This document shows, piece after piece, positions 52,289-61,338 of a stretch of 64,000 nucleotides of DNA. The DNA lies in contig NZ_JBQCHS010000020.1 of NCBI RefSeq assembly GCF_051954455.1, forward strand, positions 62,001 to 126,000, in the 5' to 3' direction. This stretch comes from Pseudolysinimonas sp051954455. GTDB lineage: Bacteria > Actinomycetota > Actinomycetes > Actinomycetales > Microbacteriaceae. Both the position numbers and the translations under genes were made by a program. The notes beneath the pieces are model-generated. The model had not been told where the DNA came from. It worked only from the letters and a program-made list of their open reading frames with translations, and ran no database searches. The number at the start of each line of letters is the position of its first letter. Within the stretch, counting starts at the first letter, position 1.

Positions 52289-55215
52289 CAGCCGGCCTTC
52301 CGGCGCCGCTGCGGGGCCGAGATCACCCGGCCCGCGCCCACGGCCTCCGCATCGAGCAGCTCCTTGAGGAACACGCCCGTGTGGCTGCCCTTCGTGACCG
52401 CGATCTCCTCCGGCGTGCCGGTGGCGATCACCTGCCCCCCGCCGGACCCGCCCTCGGGGCCCATGTCGATGATCCAGTCGGCGCTCTTGATCACGTCGAG
52501 GTTGTGCTCGATGACGATGACCGTGTTGCCCTTCTCGACGAGCCCGTTCAGCACGAGGAGGAGCTTCCGCACATCCTCGAAGTGGAGCCCGGTCGTCGGC
52601 TCGTCGAGCACGTACACGCTGCGGCCGTTGGAGCGCTTCTGCAGCTCGGTCGCGAGCTTGACGCGCTGCGCCTCGCCGCCGGAGAGCGTGGTCGCGCTCT
52701 GCCCGAGCCGGACGTAGCCGAGGCCGACGTCGACGAGGGTGCGCAGGTAGCGGTGGATCGCGCTGATCGGCTCGAAGAACTCCGCCGCCTCGCTGATCGG
52801 CATGTCGAGCACCTCGGCGATGTTCTTCCCCTTGTAGTGCACCTGGAGCGTGTCGCGGTTGTAGCGCGCGCCGTTGCAGGTCTCGCACACGACGTAGACG
52901 TCGGGCAGGAAGTTCATCTCGATCTTGATCGTGCCGTCGCCCTGGCAGGTCTCGCAGCGACCGCCCTTGACGTTGAAGCTGAACCGCCCCGGCTGGTACC
53001 CGCGCGCCTTCGCCTCGATGGTCTCGGCGAACAGGGTGCGGATGCGGTCGAAGACGCCCGTGTACGTCGCCGGGTTGGACCGCGGGGTGCGGCCGATCGG
53101 CGCCTGGTCGACGTGCACGACCTTGTCGAGGTTCTCGAGCCCCGTCACCCGGCGATGCCGCCCCGGCACCTGGCGCGCGTTGTTGAGGGTGTTCGCGAGC
53201 ACCTTGTAGAGGATGTCGTTGACGAGGCTCGACTTGCCCGACCCCGACACGCCGGTGACGGCGGTGAACGTGCCGAGCGGGAACTCGACCGTCACGTCGC
53301 GCAGGTTGTTCGCCTTCGCGCCCTCGACGGTGATGAGCCGCTTCCGGTCGACGGGCCGCCGGCTGGTCGGCATCTCGATCGCGCGCCGTCCGGCGAGGTA
53401 GTCGCCGGTCACCGATTCGCGGTTGTCGAGCAGCGACGGGTAGTCGCCGGAGTGGACGACGAGACCGCCGTGCTCGCCGGCCCCCGGTCCGATGTCGACG
53501 ATCCAGTCGGCGGTGCGGATGGTGTCCTCGTCGTGCTCGACGACGATGAGCGTGTTGCCGAGGTTCTTGAGCTTGACGAGGGTGTCGATCAGGCGGCGGT
53601 TGTCGCGCTGGTGCAGGCCGATCGACGGCTCGTCGAGCACGTAGAGCACGCCCGTGAGGCCGGAGCCGATCTGGGTCGCCAGCCGGATGCGCTGCGCCTC
53701 GCCGCCCGACAGCGTCGCCGCGGCGCGCGCCATCGTGAGGTAGCCGAGGCCGACCTCCAGCAGGAACTCCAGGCGGAGGCGGATCTCGCGCAGCACCGCC
53801 GCAGCGATCTTCGCCTCGCGTGCGGTCAGCTCGAGCTTCTCCATGAACGCGTACGACTCGAGGAGGCTGAGTTCCGCCACCGCCGAGATGCTGACGCCCG
53901 CGACGTGCACCGCCAGCACCTCGGGCTTCAGCCGCGCGCCGTGACAGACCGGGCAGGGGATCTCGCGCAGGTACTCGCCGTAGCGGGCCTGCGAGTAGTC
54001 GCTCTCCGCCTCGAGGTACTTGCGCTCGATGTAGGGCATGACGCCCTCGAAGCCCGTGGAGTACTTCATCGTGCGGCCGAAGCGGTTGCGCCACTGGACC
54101 TGCACCTCGAAGTCGTTGCCCTCGAGGATCGCGGTCCGCACCTGGTCGGACAGGTCCTGCCAAGGGGTGTCGAGATCGAAGTCGAGATCGCGGGCGAGCC
54201 CCTCGAGCAGCCGGCTGAAGTAGCTGTACACGCCCTTGCCGCCCTGGTTCCAGGGCAGGATGACGCCCTCGTTCAGCGTCAGGGTCGGGTCGCCGATCAG
54301 AAGATCGGGGTCGACGGCCATCTTCGTGCCGAGGCCCGAGCACTCCGGGCAGGCGCCGAACGGCGCGTTGAACGAGAATGTGCGCGGCTCGATCTCGGTG
54401 AGCGCGATGGGGTGGCCGTTCGGGCAGCTGAGCTTCTCGCTGAAGGTGCGGATGCGCTCCTTCGACTCGGCCGGCTCATCGACGAAGTCGACGGCGAGGA
54501 TGCCCTGCGTGAGGCCGAGGGCGGTCTCGACGGAGTCGGTCACCCGACCGAGCAGGTCGTCGGCGGCGACGAGACGGTCGACGACGACCGAGATGTCGTG
54601 CTTGTACTGCTTCTTGAGCTTCGGCGGATCGGACAGCTGCACCGTCTCGCCGTCCACGACCGCGCGCGAGTAGCCGCTCGCCGTCAGCTCCTTGAAGAGG
54701 TCGACGAACTCCCCCTTCTTCTGGCTGATGATCGGCGCGAGCACCTGGTAGCGGGTGCCGGTCGGCAGCTCCATGAGCTGATCGGCGATCTGCTGCACCG
54801 TCTGCCGCTGGATCGGCTCGCCGCAGATCGGGCAGTGCGGGATGCCGATGCGCGCCCAGAGGAGACGCATGTAGTCGTAGATCTCTGTGATCGTGCCGAC
54901 CGTCGAACGCGGATTGCGGTTGGTCGACTTCTGATCGATCGACACCGCCGGGCTCAGTCCCTCGATGAAGTCGACGTCCGGCCGGTCGACCTGCCCGAGG
55001 AACTGCCGCGCGTACGCGGACAGCGACTCGACGTACCGGCGCTGCCCCTCCGCGAAGATGGTGTCGAACGCAAGGCTCGACTTGCCGGACCCCGACAGAC
55101 CCGTGAACACGACCATCGAATCGCGCGGGATCTCGAGGTCGACGTCCTTGAGATTGTGCACCCGCGCGCCGCGGACGCTCAGCTTCTGCGGGCTGGGAAC
55201 GGGTGAGATCGACAC
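52288..55215 (-). CDS. uvrA: excinuclease ABC subunit A
   Basis: Damage-sensing ATPase (975 aa). First ATPase: GLSGSGKSSLAFDTIF; zinc modules CPICGEPIQ region, CPECSGLGT and CETCQGDGTIK; second P-loop GVSGSGKSSLVNDI; signatures LSGGEAQRIRLA and LSGGEAQRVKLA. The frame opens at 55224, but the ATG there lies on a TAGGAT box; GTG 55215 (VSISPVPSPQKLSVRG) is 7 nt after it and is preferred. Leads the uvrA-uvrC-rapZ-whiA operon. No SOS box was seen. Confidence 0.97.
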   Translation of the reverse strand: MSISPVPSPQKLSVRGARVHNLKDVDLEIPRDSMVVFTGLSGSGKSSLAFDTIFAEGQRRYVESLSAYARQFLGQVDRPDVDFIEGLSPAVSIDQKSTNRNPRSTVGTITEIYDYMRLLWARIGIPHCPICGEPIQRQTVQQIADQLMELPTGTRYQVLAPIISQKKGEFVDLFKELTASGYSRAVVDGETVQLSDPPKLKKQYKHDISVVVDRLVAADDLLGRVTDSVETALGLTQGILAVDFVDEPAESKERIRTFSEKLSCPNGHPIALTEIEPRTFSFNAPFGACPECSGLGTKMAVDPDLLIGDPTLTLNEGVILPWNQGGKGVYSYFSRLLEGLARDLDFDLDTPWQDLSDQVRTAILEGNDFEVQVQWRNRFGRTMKYSTGFEGVMPYIERKYLEAESDYSQARYGEYLREIPCPVCHGARLKPEVLAVHVAGVSISAVAELSLLESYAFMEKLELTAREAKIAAAVLREIRLRLEFLLEVGLGYLTMARAAATLSGGEAQRIRLATQIGSGLTGVLYVLDEPSIGLHQRDNRRLIDTLVKLKNLGNTLIVVEHDEDTIRTADWIVDIGPGAGEHGGLVVHSGDYPSLLDNRESVTGDYLAGRRAIEMPTSRRPVDRKRLITVEGAKANNLRDVTVEFPLGTFTAVTGVSGSGKSSLVNDILYKVLANTLNNARQVPGRHRRVTGLENLDKVVHVDQAPIGRTPRSNPATYTGVFDRIRTLFAETIEAKARGYQPGRFSFNVKGGRCETCQGDGTIKIEMNFLPDVYVVCETCNGARYNRDTLQVHYKGKNIAEVLDMPISEAAEFFEPISAIHRYLRTLVDVGLGYVRLGQSATTLSGGEAQRVKLATELQKRSNGRSVYVLDEPTTGLHFEDVRKLLLVLNGLVEKGNTVIVIEHNLDVIKSADWIIDMGPEGGSGGGQVIATGTPEEIAVTKGSHTGVFLKELLDAEAVGAGRVISAPQRRRKAG

Positions 55216-55222
55216 TCCCCCC

Positions 55223-55228
55223 ATCCTA
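55223..55228 (-). promoter_or_regulatory. -10 box (TAGGAT), leaderless
   Basis: TAGGAT on the minus strand, 7 nt before GTG 55215 of uvrA; it overlaps the in-frame ATG at 55224. Confidence 0.55.
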
Positions 55229-55261
55229 CGAAGACCACCGACATTCGGCTGGCGGGCGGGG

Positions 55262-57343
55262 TCAGCGCGCGTGCCCGACGGCCTCCATCGAGCGCAGCTC
55301 CTTCTTGAGGTCCTGCAGCTCGTCGCGGATGCGGGCCGCGAGCTCGAACTTCAGCTCGCCGGCCGCCTGCAGCATCTGGCCGTTGAGGTCGGCGATCATC
55401 GCCTCCAGCTCGTTGGCGCCGCCCGCGCCGATGCCCTCGCGGCGGAGGTTCGGCGTCGGCGAGCGGCGCTTCGCGCCGTCCGGCGTCGAGCGCCCGGCGA
55501 GCAGTGCCGCGGTGTCGGCCTCCTCGCGCGCGAGGACCGCGGTGATGTCGGAGATGCGCTTACGCAGCGGCTGCGGGTCGATCCCGTGCTCGAGGTTGTA
55601 GGCGATCTGCTTCTCGCGCCGGCGGTTCGTCTCGTCGAGCGCGCTGCGCATCGAGTCGGTGATCTGATCGGCGTACATGTGCACCTGGCCGTTGACGTTG
55701 CGCGCCGCGCGGCCGATCGTCTGGATGAGCGACGTGCCGGAGCGGAGGAACCCCTCCTTGTCGGCGTCGAGGATCGCGACGAGCGAGACCTCGGGCAGAT
55801 CGAGACCCTCGCGCAGCAGGTTGATGCCGACGAGGACGTCGTAGACGCCGGCGCGCAGCTCCGTCAGCAGATCGACGCGGCGGAGCGTGTCGACATCGGA
55901 GTGCAGGTACCGCACGCGGACCCCGTGCTCGCCGAGGAACGCGGTCAGCTCCTCCGCCATCTTCTTCGTGAGCGTCGTCACGAGCACGCGCTCGTCGCGC
56001 TCGGCGCGCAGCCGGATCTCCTCCAGCAGGTCGTCGATCTGCCCCTTGCTCGGCTTCACGACGATCTCCGGGTCGATGAGTCCGGTCGGGCGGATGATCT
56101 GCTCCACGGCTCCGTCGGCCATGCCGAGCTCGTACCGCCCCGGCGTCGCCGACAGGTAGACCTTCTGCCCGACCCGCTCGAGGAACTCCTCCCAGCGCAG
56201 CGGCCGGTTGTCGAGCGCGCTCGGGAGGCGGAAGCCGTGGTCGACGAGCGTGCGCTTGCGCGACGCGTCGCCCTCGTACATCGCGCCGATCTGCGGCACG
56301 GTGACGTGCGACTCGTCGATGACGACGAGGAAGTCGTCCGGGAAGTAGTCGAGCAGCGTGTTCGGCGGCTCACCGGGGTTGCGACCGTCGATGTGCCGGG
56401 AGTAGTTCTCGATGCCGGAGCAGAAGCCGATCTGCTCCATCATCTCGAGGTCGAAGGTCGTGCGCATGCGCAGCCGCTGCGCCTCGAGGAGCTTGCCCTG
56501 GCGCTCGAACTCGGCCAGCCGCTCCGCCAGCTCCTCTTTGATCGTGCCGATCGCGCGGTGCATCGACTCCGGGCTGGCCGCGTAGTGGGTGGCCGGGAAC
56601 ACCGAGACGGCGTCGAGCTTCGCCACCACGTCGCCGGTGAGCGGATGCAGCGAGTACAGCGCCTCGATCTCGTCGCCGAACATCTCGATCCGGACGGCGA
56701 GCTCCTCGTAGACCGGGATGATCTCGATCGTGTCGCCGCGCACGCGGAACTTGCCGCGGGAGAAGTCGACGTCGTTGCGCTCGTACTGCATGCCGATGAA
56801 GCGACGCACGAGCCGGTCGCGCGAGATGTGCTCCCCCACCTGCAGCGCGGTCATGGCGCCCAGGTACTCCTCCGCGGCGCCGAGACCGTAGATGCAGGAG
56901 ACCGTGGAGACGACCACGACGTCGCGCCGGCTGAGCAGTGAGTTGGTCGTGGAGTGCCGCAGCCGCTCGACCTCGGCGTTGATGGACGAGTCCTTCTCGA
57001 TGAAGGTGTCCGTCTGCGGCACGTAGGCCTCGGGCTGGTAGTAGTCGTAGTAGCTCACGAAGTACTCGACCGCGTTGTTCGGCATGAGCTCGCGGAACTC
57101 GTTGGCCAGTTGTGCGGCGAGCGTCTTGTTGTGCGCGAGCACGAGGGTCGGGCGCTGCACCTGCTCGATGAGCCAGGCCGTCGTCGCCGACTTGCCGGTG
57201 CCGGTCGCGCCGAGGAGGACGATGTCGGTCTCGCCGGCCTGCACACGATGGGCCAGCTCCTGGATCGCCTGCGGTTGGTCGCCCGAGGGTTGGTACTCGC
57301 TGATCACCTCGAACGGGCGCACGGAGCGGGTGGGCTGGACCAT
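55262..57343 (-). CDS. uvrB: excinuclease ABC subunit B
   Basis: Helicase-like damage-verification subunit (693 aa). Walker A GATGTGKS, the beta-hairpin region beginning YYDYYQPEAYVPQTDTFIEK, DESH (in VVIDESHVTVPQ), QTIGRAARN (motif VI), and the C-terminal UVR coiled coil (LKFELAARIRDELQDLKKEL) that contacts UvrC. ATG 57343 is 7 nt after TAGCCT. The longer frame to 57910 is antisense to the MFS gene and is not credited. Confidence 0.97.
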   Translation of the reverse strand: MVQPTRSVRPFEVISEYQPSGDQPQAIQELAHRVQAGETDIVLLGATGTGKSATTAWLIEQVQRPTLVLAHNKTLAAQLANEFRELMPNNAVEYFVSYYDYYQPEAYVPQTDTFIEKDSSINAEVERLRHSTTNSLLSRRDVVVVSTVSCIYGLGAAEEYLGAMTALQVGEHISRDRLVRRFIGMQYERNDVDFSRGKFRVRGDTIEIIPVYEELAVRIEMFGDEIEALYSLHPLTGDVVAKLDAVSVFPATHYAASPESMHRAIGTIKEELAERLAEFERQGKLLEAQRLRMRTTFDLEMMEQIGFCSGIENYSRHIDGRNPGEPPNTLLDYFPDDFLVVIDESHVTVPQIGAMYEGDASRKRTLVDHGFRLPSALDNRPLRWEEFLERVGQKVYLSATPGRYELGMADGAVEQIIRPTGLIDPEIVVKPSKGQIDDLLEEIRLRAERDERVLVTTLTKKMAEELTAFLGEHGVRVRYLHSDVDTLRRVDLLTELRAGVYDVLVGINLLREGLDLPEVSLVAILDADKEGFLRSGTSLIQTIGRAARNVNGQVHMYADQITDSMRSALDETNRRREKQIAYNLEHGIDPQPLRKRISDITAVLAREEADTAALLAGRSTPDGAKRRSPTPNLRREGIGAGGANELEAMIADLNGQMLQAAGELKFELAARIRDELQDLKKELRSMEAVGHAR

Positions 57344-57350
57344 GGTCTCC

Positions 57351-57356
57351 AGGCTA
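57351..57356 (-). promoter_or_regulatory. -10 box (TAGCCT), leaderless
   Basis: TAGCCT on the minus strand, 7 nt before ATG 57343 of uvrB. Confidence 0.55.
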
Positions 57357-57430
57357 GGCGCGACCTCCGACGTCCGCTGGGCGACCTTATGCAAACGCTG
57401 GGAACCGGATCCTCCGCTCTGAGATGTCCC

Positions 57431-57436
57431 TAAGGT
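57431..57436 (+). promoter_or_regulatory. -10 box (TAAGGT), leaderless
   Basis: TAAGGT, 6 nt, then GTG 57443 of the MFS gene. Confidence 0.55.
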
Positions 57437-57442
57437 GAACGC

Positions 57443-58768
57443 GTGTCGACGTCCCTGGAGCAGAAGCACGCGCCCGCCCGGGCCTCTGTGGCGACGATCC
57501 TCACCCGACGCCGCGTCATGGTCATGGTGCTGCTGTGCGTCATGTACTTCATCTCGTACTTCGACCGCAACAACATCGCGACCGCCGGACCGGAGATCAT
57601 CAAGGAGTTCGGCCTCACCAATGCGGAGTTCGGTCTCGCCGCGTCGGTCTTCTCCCTGTTCTACGCGCTCCTGCAGGTCGCGGGGGGCTGGGTCGGCGAG
57701 AAGCTCGGCCCGCGGCTCGGCCTGCTGATCCTCGGCCTCCTGTGGGGCCTGTCGACGGTCTTCACCGGCATGGCCGTCGGGCTCGTGACGCTGCTCGTCG
57801 CCCGCGCGGTGCTGGGGCTCAGCGAGTCGGCCACCTTCCCGACCGCGACCCAGGCGATGTCGCGCTGGATGCCGCGCAGCATGAACGGGTTCGCGCAGGG
57901 CATCGTGCACTCCGCGTCCCGGCTCGGCACGGCCGCCGCGCCCATCATCGTCGCGATGCTCATCCAGATGAGCGGGTGGCGGTTCTCGTTCATCTCGGTC
58001 GGCATCCTGAGCGCCCTCTGGGCCGTCATCTGGTACATCATGTTCCGCGACCGTCCGCGGGACGTGAAGGCGCTGCGCGGCCGCCCGCTGCCCTCGAGCA
58101 TGGACATCCCGAAGGCGGCAGATCGTCCGCCGGTGCCGTGGAAGCGCCTGATCCGGAGCATCCTCCCGGTCACGCTCGTCGACTTCGGCTACGGCTGGGT
58201 CGCGTGGGTCTTCTTCACCTGGATCCCCCAGCTGCTCTCGACCACCTACAAGCAGGATGTCTCGAAGTACGGCCTGCTCACCTCGCTCGTCCTCGTCGGC
58301 GGCGTCGTCGGCGACACCCTGGGCGGCGTGCTGAGCGACGCGATCCTCAAGAGGACGGGCGACGCCCGTCTCGCCCGCCGGACCCTGCTGCTCGTCGGCT
58401 TCATCGGGTCGGCGGTCTTCATGGCGCCGCTCGTGTTCACGCCGTCGCTCACGACCGCCGTCGTGTGCCTGGCGATCTCGTTCTTCTTCCTCGAGCTCAC
58501 CAACGCGCAGCTGTGGTCGATCCCGATGGACGTCGCCCCCACCTGGTCGGGGACGGCGAGCGGCATGATGAACACCGGCTTCGGCGTCGCCGGCATCCTC
58601 TCCCCGATCGTGGTCGGCGCGCTCGTCGACGCGACCGGCGGCTTCGCCTTCCCGTTCGGCCTGTCGGTCGGCATCCTGGTCGCCGCGACGATCCTCGCCG
58701 GCGTCATGCGTCCGAAGCAGGTCGATCCGATCGCGCCCGAGGACGAGCGCGTGCCGGACGCGGGCTGA
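57443..58768 (+). CDS. MFS transporter, anion:cation symporter (ACS)-like
   Basis: Twelve-helix permease of 441 aa. YFDRNNIATAGPEI in helix 1 and the loop GEKLGPRLGLLILGLLWG between helices 2 and 3 match the ACS family (sugar acids such as glucarate, galactonate, or organic anions). Helix 4-5 region SESATFPTATQAMSRWMP is also typical. Substrate cannot be fixed. It is a single transcription unit that converges on the acyltransferase gene with a hairpin between. Confidence 0.85.
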   Translation: MSTSLEQKHAPARASVATILTRRRVMVMVLLCVMYFISYFDRNNIATAGPEIIKEFGLTNAEFGLAASVFSLFYALLQVAGGWVGEKLGPRLGLLILGLLWGLSTVFTGMAVGLVTLLVARAVLGLSESATFPTATQAMSRWMPRSMNGFAQGIVHSASRLGTAAAPIIVAMLIQMSGWRFSFISVGILSALWAVIWYIMFRDRPRDVKALRGRPLPSSMDIPKAADRPPVPWKRLIRSILPVTLVDFGYGWVAWVFFTWIPQLLSTTYKQDVSKYGLLTSLVLVGGVVGDTLGGVLSDAILKRTGDARLARRTLLLVGFIGSAVFMAPLVFTPSLTTAVVCLAISFFFLELTNAQLWSIPMDVAPTWSGTASGMMNTGFGVAGILSPIVVGALVDATGGFAFPFGLSVGILVAATILAGVMRPKQVDPIAPEDERVPDAG

Positions 58769-58779
58769 GCCGCCTCAGC
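58764..58779. terminator. hairpin over the converging stop codons
   Basis: GCTGAG-CCGC-CTCAGC with perfect 6-bp arms spans the stop codons of the MFS and acyltransferase genes. Confidence 0.5.
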
Positions 58780-59860
58780 TCCGCCAGCGCCGCCCCGCGA
58801 GCGGGAGGCTGAGCGGCGACCTCCGCGCCAGGTCGGCGACGACGTACGACAGCACGATCACCGTCACGTAGGCCACCAGGGTGAGCCACGGATCGATCAC
58901 GTGGTCCGGCACCCAGTCGTCGCCGATCCAGAGCAGGACCCACAGGATCATCGGATGCACGAGGAAGATGCCGAACGAGCGGTCGGAGACCCGGTCCACG
59001 GCGCGGGAGAACCGCGAGTCGGGCACCCGTCGATCCGCCCACCAGCTGCCGAGCGCGAGGAACCCGAGTCCCACGCACACCGCCCAGACCATGATGACCG
59101 GCTGCAGCGGCGATCCGGCCTGGTAGAGCGGGTAGCCGAGCACCCATCGCTGAACGGCGAAGACTCCGAGCGCCAGCACGGCGCCCCCCGCGACGATCAG
59201 GCCGATCGTGCCGCGACGTCGGCGCACGGCGTCGAGGAGACCGCGGGCGTGATCCGCGCCGATCGCTCCCGCGATGATGAAGAACGAGTAGCTCCAGAAG
59301 AACTGCTTCTCCGCGTCGCCGTACCAGCCGAGGTCGCCGAACGGCTCGTAGAAGTACACCGCGGTGACCGCGAGCTGCAGGACGAAGAAGACCGCGAGCA
59401 CCAGCGCGTGATGACCCCGGGTCTTGCGCACGAACCACACGATGAGGGGCACCAGCAGGTACACCTGCATCGTCACGAGCAGGAAGTACAGGTGGTACCA
59501 CGCCGAACCGGTGACGATCCGGTAGAGCAGGTCCACCAGCCACTGCACGGGCTCCTTCTGCGATCCGCTGTGCAGGTTGGAGGCGGCGTAGTAGATCACC
59601 GACCAGACGACGTACGGGACCCCGACGAGCAGGAACCGCTTCGGCCAGAACTGCCGCATCGGCCGCGGTCGGTTCAGCTGCCCGAGCAGCAGGACGAACG
59701 TCGTCAGCGAGAAGAAGACGAGGCGCGTGAAGTGCAGCAGACCGAGGAGACCGTAGAGCGGGACGTTGTCGGAGGCCACCGTGTGACTCGTGACGTGCAC
59801 GCCGATGACGCAGGCGAACGTCAGGATGCGGACGACGTCGACCTCGTACAGCCGCCTCAC
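58775..59860 (-). CDS. acyltransferase 3 family integral membrane protein
   Basis: About ten membrane helices in 361 aa. N-terminal YEVDVVRILTFACVIGVHVTSH has the family R-x10-H pattern (Arg11, His22), and SDRSFGIFLVHPMILW lies near the C-terminus. Such enzymes O-acylate exported sugars, peptidoglycan or lipids. No SGNH extension. It overlaps the adenylate-forming gene by four bases (ATGA), so the ligase and acyltransferase are translated together, suggesting that the ligase supplies an activated acyl group. Confidence 0.85.
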   Translation of the reverse strand: MRRLYEVDVVRILTFACVIGVHVTSHTVASDNVPLYGLLGLLHFTRLVFFSLTTFVLLLGQLNRPRPMRQFWPKRFLLVGVPYVVWSVIYYAASNLHSGSQKEPVQWLVDLLYRIVTGSAWYHLYFLLVTMQVYLLVPLIVWFVRKTRGHHALVLAVFFVLQLAVTAVYFYEPFGDLGWYGDAEKQFFWSYSFFIIAGAIGADHARGLLDAVRRRRGTIGLIVAGGAVLALGVFAVQRWVLGYPLYQAGSPLQPVIMVWAVCVGLGFLALGSWWADRRVPDSRFSRAVDRVSDRSFGIFLVHPMILWVLLWIGDDWVPDHVIDPWLTLVAYVTVIVLSYVVADLARRSPLSLPLAGRRWRS

Positions 59861-61308
59861 GCCGTGGGCTCCGCGGCGATCCGTCGCACCTCGGAGCGCC
59901 GGACCTTGCCGGCGGGGGCGCGCGGCAGGTCGTCGACGACGAGGATCTCGACGGGGCGCTTGAAGCGCGGCAGCTGCTCCTCGCAGCGGGCGCGGAGCGC
60001 GTCGACCTCGAGGCCGCCGTCCGGCACCGGGATGACGTACGCTACCGGCACCTGCCCGAGGATGTCGTCGGGGCGGCCCACGACCACGGCCTCCAGCACG
60101 CCGGCGTCGCCCAGCAGCACCTCCTCGACGTCGGCCGGGTACACCTTCTCGCCGCCGCGGTTGATGACGTCGTCGCTGCGTCCCGCCAGGGCGACCCGGC
60201 CGTCCACGTCGACGGACCCGACATCGCCGGTCCGCAGCCAGCCGTCGTCGTCGAAGCGGTCGGCGGCGGCGTCGAAGAGGTAGCGGCGGACGATGCCGGG
60301 GCCGCGCACCCAGAGCTCCCCCGCCTCCCCACGGACCTCGACCTCCGACCCCTGCGGAAGCCCCACGCCCGAGACGGTGGCCGCGTCCTGCGGGTCGGTG
60401 GCGGTGATCTGGCTCGCGCCCTCGGTCATCCCCCAGCTGAGGATGAACGGGATGCCGGCGAAGGCCTCGCGCACGTGGTCGGGCAGGGGCGCCGAGGCGC
60501 AGCGGATGAAGCGCAGCCCGTCGGGCGGATCCAGCTCACCGGTGCGGGCGAGGACGGCCAGGATCGCGGGCACCGCGTTCAGCCAGGTGATGCGGCGCTC
60601 GCGCAGCAGCTCCCAGAAGCCGGTGCGCCGGAAACGTGCGTCGAGGACGAGGGTCGAGCCGGCGACCAGGGTCGCGAGCACGCCCACGACCTGCGGGTTG
60701 ACGTGCGAGAGCGGAAGCGGGTTGAAGCCGCGGTCGGCCGGTGTCAGCCCGTGGTGCTCGGCGATCCGGCGGGCGACGAACAGGAGCTGCTGCTCGAGCA
60801 GCTCGACCCCCTTCGGCGTGCCGGTGGATCCGGACGTGAAGAGGACGGCGGCACCGGAGCCGGCGGGGTCGGCCCCCGGGGCGGCGGTGCCCTCCCGCAT
60901 CGCCGCGGGCAGCAGGTCGTCGCCGACCGCCGTCCACGGTGCGCCGGCGACGGAGCGCTCCTCCCCCCGATCGCCGACGGTCATGCCCGCACCGCGGATG
61001 AGCCCGGCGATCCGCGACGGCTCCTCACGACCGGACCCGTGGTCGATCGTGACGGCACGATGGCCGGCCGCGATGGCCGCCACCTGCAGGACGGCGGTCG
61101 CGAGGACGTCATCCGTGTCGATGAGGACGCTCGCCGACGGGCCGAGTCCCGCCTGCATGAACCGGTCGGCCCACGCAGCCGTCAGCCGCGACAGGTCTCC
61201 GGCGGTCACCGCCCGGTGCGATCGCGCATCCTCGTAGAGGACGTGGCCGGGGTCGTCGGCGGCTCGCTGCGCGATGAGGTCCGCGAGCCCGGATGCCGAC
61301 GAGCGCAT
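59857..61308 (-). CDS. class I adenylate-forming ligase (acyl/aryl-CoA synthetase-like)
   Basis: ANL-superfamily enzyme (483 aa) that activates a carboxylate with ATP. P-loop LFTSGSTGTPKG (156-167), A5-type region SWGMTEGASQ, A7 GWLRTGDVGSVD, A8 GRSDDVINRGGEKVYPADVEEVL, and the catalytic Lys in PAGKVRRSEVR at the C-terminus. No carrier-protein domain is attached or adjacent. Substrate unknown. ATG 61308 is 6 nt after TAGCAT. Upstream partner of the membrane acyltransferase. Confidence 0.87.
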   Translation of the reverse strand: MRSSASGLADLIAQRAADDPGHVLYEDARSHRAVTAGDLSRLTAAWADRFMQAGLGPSASVLIDTDDVLATAVLQVAAIAAGHRAVTIDHGSGREEPSRIAGLIRGAGMTVGDRGEERSVAGAPWTAVGDDLLPAAMREGTAAPGADPAGSGAAVLFTSGSTGTPKGVELLEQQLLFVARRIAEHHGLTPADRGFNPLPLSHVNPQVVGVLATLVAGSTLVLDARFRRTGFWELLRERRITWLNAVPAILAVLARTGELDPPDGLRFIRCASAPLPDHVREAFAGIPFILSWGMTEGASQITATDPQDAATVSGVGLPQGSEVEVRGEAGELWVRGPGIVRRYLFDAAADRFDDDGWLRTGDVGSVDVDGRVALAGRSDDVINRGGEKVYPADVEEVLLGDAGVLEAVVVGRPDDILGQVPVAYVIPVPDGGLEVDALRARCEEQLPRFKRPVEILVVDDLPRAPAGKVRRSEVRRIAAEPTA

Positions 61309-61314
61309 CGGCTC

Positions 61315-61320
61315 ATGCTA
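61315..61320 (-). promoter_or_regulatory. -10 box (TAGCAT), leaderless
   Basis: TAGCAT on the minus strand, 6 nt before ATG 61308 of the ligase. Confidence 0.5.
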
Positions 61321-61338
61321 TCGGGTCGGCGGTCGGCG

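Noticed and set aside
57344..57442. SOS (LexA) boxes near uvrB, uvrA and dinB
   Set aside because: No GAAC-N4-GTTC type site was found by eye upstream of these genes, so no SOS operator is claimed.
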